From assembly GCA_964604705.1 (NCBI GenBank), contig CAZSAP010000002.1, positions 1-64,000 on the forward strand: a stretch of 64,000 nt of DNA, read 5' to 3'. The position numbers were made by a program, and so were the translations under genes. The notes beneath the pieces are model-generated. The model saw only the letters and a program-made list of their open reading frames with translations. It did not search any database and was not told the DNA's origin. Origin of the DNA: JAAXVQ01 sp964604705. GTDB lineage: Bacteria > Oederibacteriota > JAAXVQ01. Positions 62,495-64,000 of this stretch are shown here, in pieces. Position 1 is the first letter of the stretch, and each line of letters starts with the position of its first letter.

Positions 62495-64000
62495 TTACTT
62501 TATAAGCACAACCTTCCCATTTTTACGCATCCCACTTGCGTCCACCTGAAAAAGGTAAACACCGCTTTCGCACATTCGTCCCTGGTCATCCCGGCCATCC
62601 CAGCGAACCTCATCCCGCAACGTTCTCACCAAACGACCCCGCATGTTTAAGATTCGTATCGTACTAGCGGTAACTTCCGGTGGAAGTGAAATTTCAGTGA
62701 TTTGTCCTCGGGTTGGCACAAAAGGATTGGGGTAGGCTGTCCCGAAAGAGCGCAAGGGAGCTACGGCCGTGACAGAAGGTGAAGGAATCACCCTGGGCGT
62801 GACCGTGGGGGTCGGGGTGGGTTCTGAAGCAACAATAAGATCCAGGCGATACCCGTCGGTACTGCCACCTCCGTAGATTTTTTGAGTCGCATCCCCGCTG
62901 GTTAAAAAATCCGATGCAGCGGTTCGTCCCATCACTCGCAAACGCGTCTGATTTGGAGAGATACTTAAACTTCCTCCCCAATCATCCAAACTCCCACCGT
63001 AACGGCCTTTCCACACCATCACCCCTGAGGAGTCCAGCGCTGCTACAAAGACATCTTTGCCCCCGTAATCCGTTGTGCCCAAGGGAAATCCAGAAGATTC
63101 GCTCTCCCCGACGAGCCAAATCTTTCCATCGAGCATCAAAGCCGACGTAACCTGATCGTTTTCGCTTCCTCCCAAAAACGTACTGTAGACAACCTGATAA
63201 TCCGTACCTGACTTGACCAAACGGACCAGTACCGCATCTTGCTTCCCCGCTAAAGAACTTTGCAGGGCATCACTGGTGACGGAAAAGTTCGGCTCGTTTG
63301 TAGCTCCTGCTAAAACAATGGTATTCCCATCATCGGAAATACCGATAGCATTAAAATAAGTCTCCTTCGGACTGTCTTCCGGTCCAATGAACGTGCTGTA
63401 GACAAATGACTTTCCATCGGCACTTAAAATCGTAAACGTGCCATCCCCGCCTTGATTCTCCGCTGGGACGTCATTGACGGCATCCAGTGCATTGGTCGTT
63501 ACCGGATAATCCGGCGACTGCGAACCGTTGCCAATATAGACCTGTCCGTTTCTTACTTTTATGGCCCAAACACTGTCGTAATATTTCCCTCCAACATACG
63601 TGCTGTATTCCAGTGTGCTGCTCAACGCAGTCCATGACAGTTTGGCTACAAATCCATCGCTGAATCCTCCGAAGGTTTCCTGTGCGGCCCCCGTGGTTAC
63701 AGGAAAATTCCCTTCGGTAGAGCCGGCCACATACACCTTGACACTCCCACTCTCGGTTTCAAGCGCCAGCACGTTTCCGTAATCCCAGTTGTTTCCGCCT
63801 AAATAGGTACAGTATGCCAGGGTTCCATTTTCATCAAACTCCGCCACAAATGCATCTCGACCACCGCTTAAACTTGTATCCAAGGCATTCGCTGTAACCG
63901 TGAGGGTTGAATACGTTGACCCGCAGATATACCAGTGCCCGTTGTCGCCAATGGCAATGCTTGAAATCGCGTCATCGGATGTGCCGCCGAAATAGGTTCC
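62495..64000 (-). CDS. Surface protein with SBBP repeats (5' end outside window)
   Basis: 501 residues visible; the frame stays open to 64000, so the start lies beyond. About seven SBBP repeats are present (STYVGGKYYDSVWAIKV, YSTFLGGSENDQVTSALM, with FPVTTGAAQ and DAFVAEF). A short Pro-rich linker is followed by a C-terminal domain of the FlgD-Ig kind (AYPNPFVPTRGQITEISL, STIRILNMRGRLVRTL, VRWDGRDDQGRMCESGVYLF, ending KNGKVVLIK). This domain belongs to neither of the two common types; its DGRDD turn is closer to the protein cut at the left end of the window. It is the first visible gene of an operon with 60140-62455. Confidence 0.87.
   Translation of the reverse strand, partial: GTYFGGTSDDAISSIAIGDNGHWYICGSTYSTLTVTANALDTSLSGGRDAFVAEFDENGTLAYCTYLGGNNWDYGNVLALETESGSVKVYVAGSTEGNFPVTTGAAQETFGGFSDGFVAKLSWTALSSTLEYSTYVGGKYYDSVWAIKVRNGQVYIGNGSQSPDYPVTTNALDAVNDVPAENQGGDGTFTILSADGKSFVYSTFIGPEDSPKETYFNAIGISDDGNTIVLAGATNEPNFSVTSDALQSSLAGKQDAVLVRLVKSGTDYQVVYSTFLGGSENDQVTSALMLDGKIWLVGESESSGFPLGTTDYGGKDVFVAALDSSGVMVWKGRYGGSLDDWGGSLSISPNQTRLRVMGRTAASDFLTSGDATQKIYGGGSTDGYRLDLIVASEPTPTPTVTPRVIPSPSVTAVAPLRSFGTAYPNPFVPTRGQITEISLPPEVTASTIRILNMRGRLVRTLRDEVRWDGRDDQGRMCESGVYLFQVDASGMRKNGKVVLIK

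Overview
The window looks like chromosome from an uncultured Gram-negative bacterium of a candidate phylum. Evidence for this is two PorV/PorQ-family outer-membrane barrels, a lipobox lipoprotein of the CsgG/HfaB type, a degenerate OmpA-like tail, and a dozen and a half very large exported proteins. Those exported proteins have signal peptides, long Thr-x-Thr-Pro linkers and FlgD-Ig/T9SS-like C-terminal domains. This style is known from FCB-like candidate lineages; FCPU426, Goldbacteria and Firestonebacteria are guesses I cannot test. I saw no rRNA, tRNA, CRISPR array or insertion sequence.

Layout. 1-3015 is read rightwards: the tail of a surface protein, a TPR protein and a small exported protein. 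Everything from 3012 to 64000 is read leftwards. 3012-7326 holds a linker-type surface protein, a two-gene unit (a K+ channel with RCK domain plus a separate cyclic-nucleotide-binding protein) and a PorV-like barrel. 7403-22747 holds four multidomain surface proteins built from beta-propellers and a repeated jelly-roll-like module, plus a TPR protein. 22823-29946 is a tight three-gene run of surface proteins with a second type of C-terminal domain. 29988-40358 is, in my reading, the most interesting locus. It encodes an ECF sigma factor, a 1692-residue exported protein with 32 repeats of 36 residues, a 246-residue protein with six related 37-residue repeats, a small exported protein, a CsgG/HfaB-like lipoprotein with a peptidoglycan-binding-like tail, a PorV-like barrel with an extension, and a membrane-anchored protein. 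It resembles curli or holdfast-anchor (Hfa) loci in logic but not in composition.

40583-43409 and 50409-55779 are two paralogous regulatory blocks. Each has a histidine kinase, a response regulator joining a receiver, an NtrC-type AAA+ domain without GAFTGA and an OmpR-type winged helix, and a nearby ECF sigma factor. The second block also has an exported sensor in which two copies of the surface-protein jelly-roll module precede a solute-binding domain. 43600-50328 holds two further surface proteins, and 56005-64000 three more, the last cut by the window end.

How the parts may fit (inference): the surface proteins are sorted through their C-terminal domains by a T9SS-like machine that includes the PorV barrels. 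The two kinase/regulator/sigma blocks adjust expression of the envelope genes. A shared promoter-like motif (TGTAAGAAA, 14-15 bases, ATCTAAT) lies just upstream of a PorV gene, a kinase gene and two surface-protein genes. Clear intrinsic terminators separate most transcription units.
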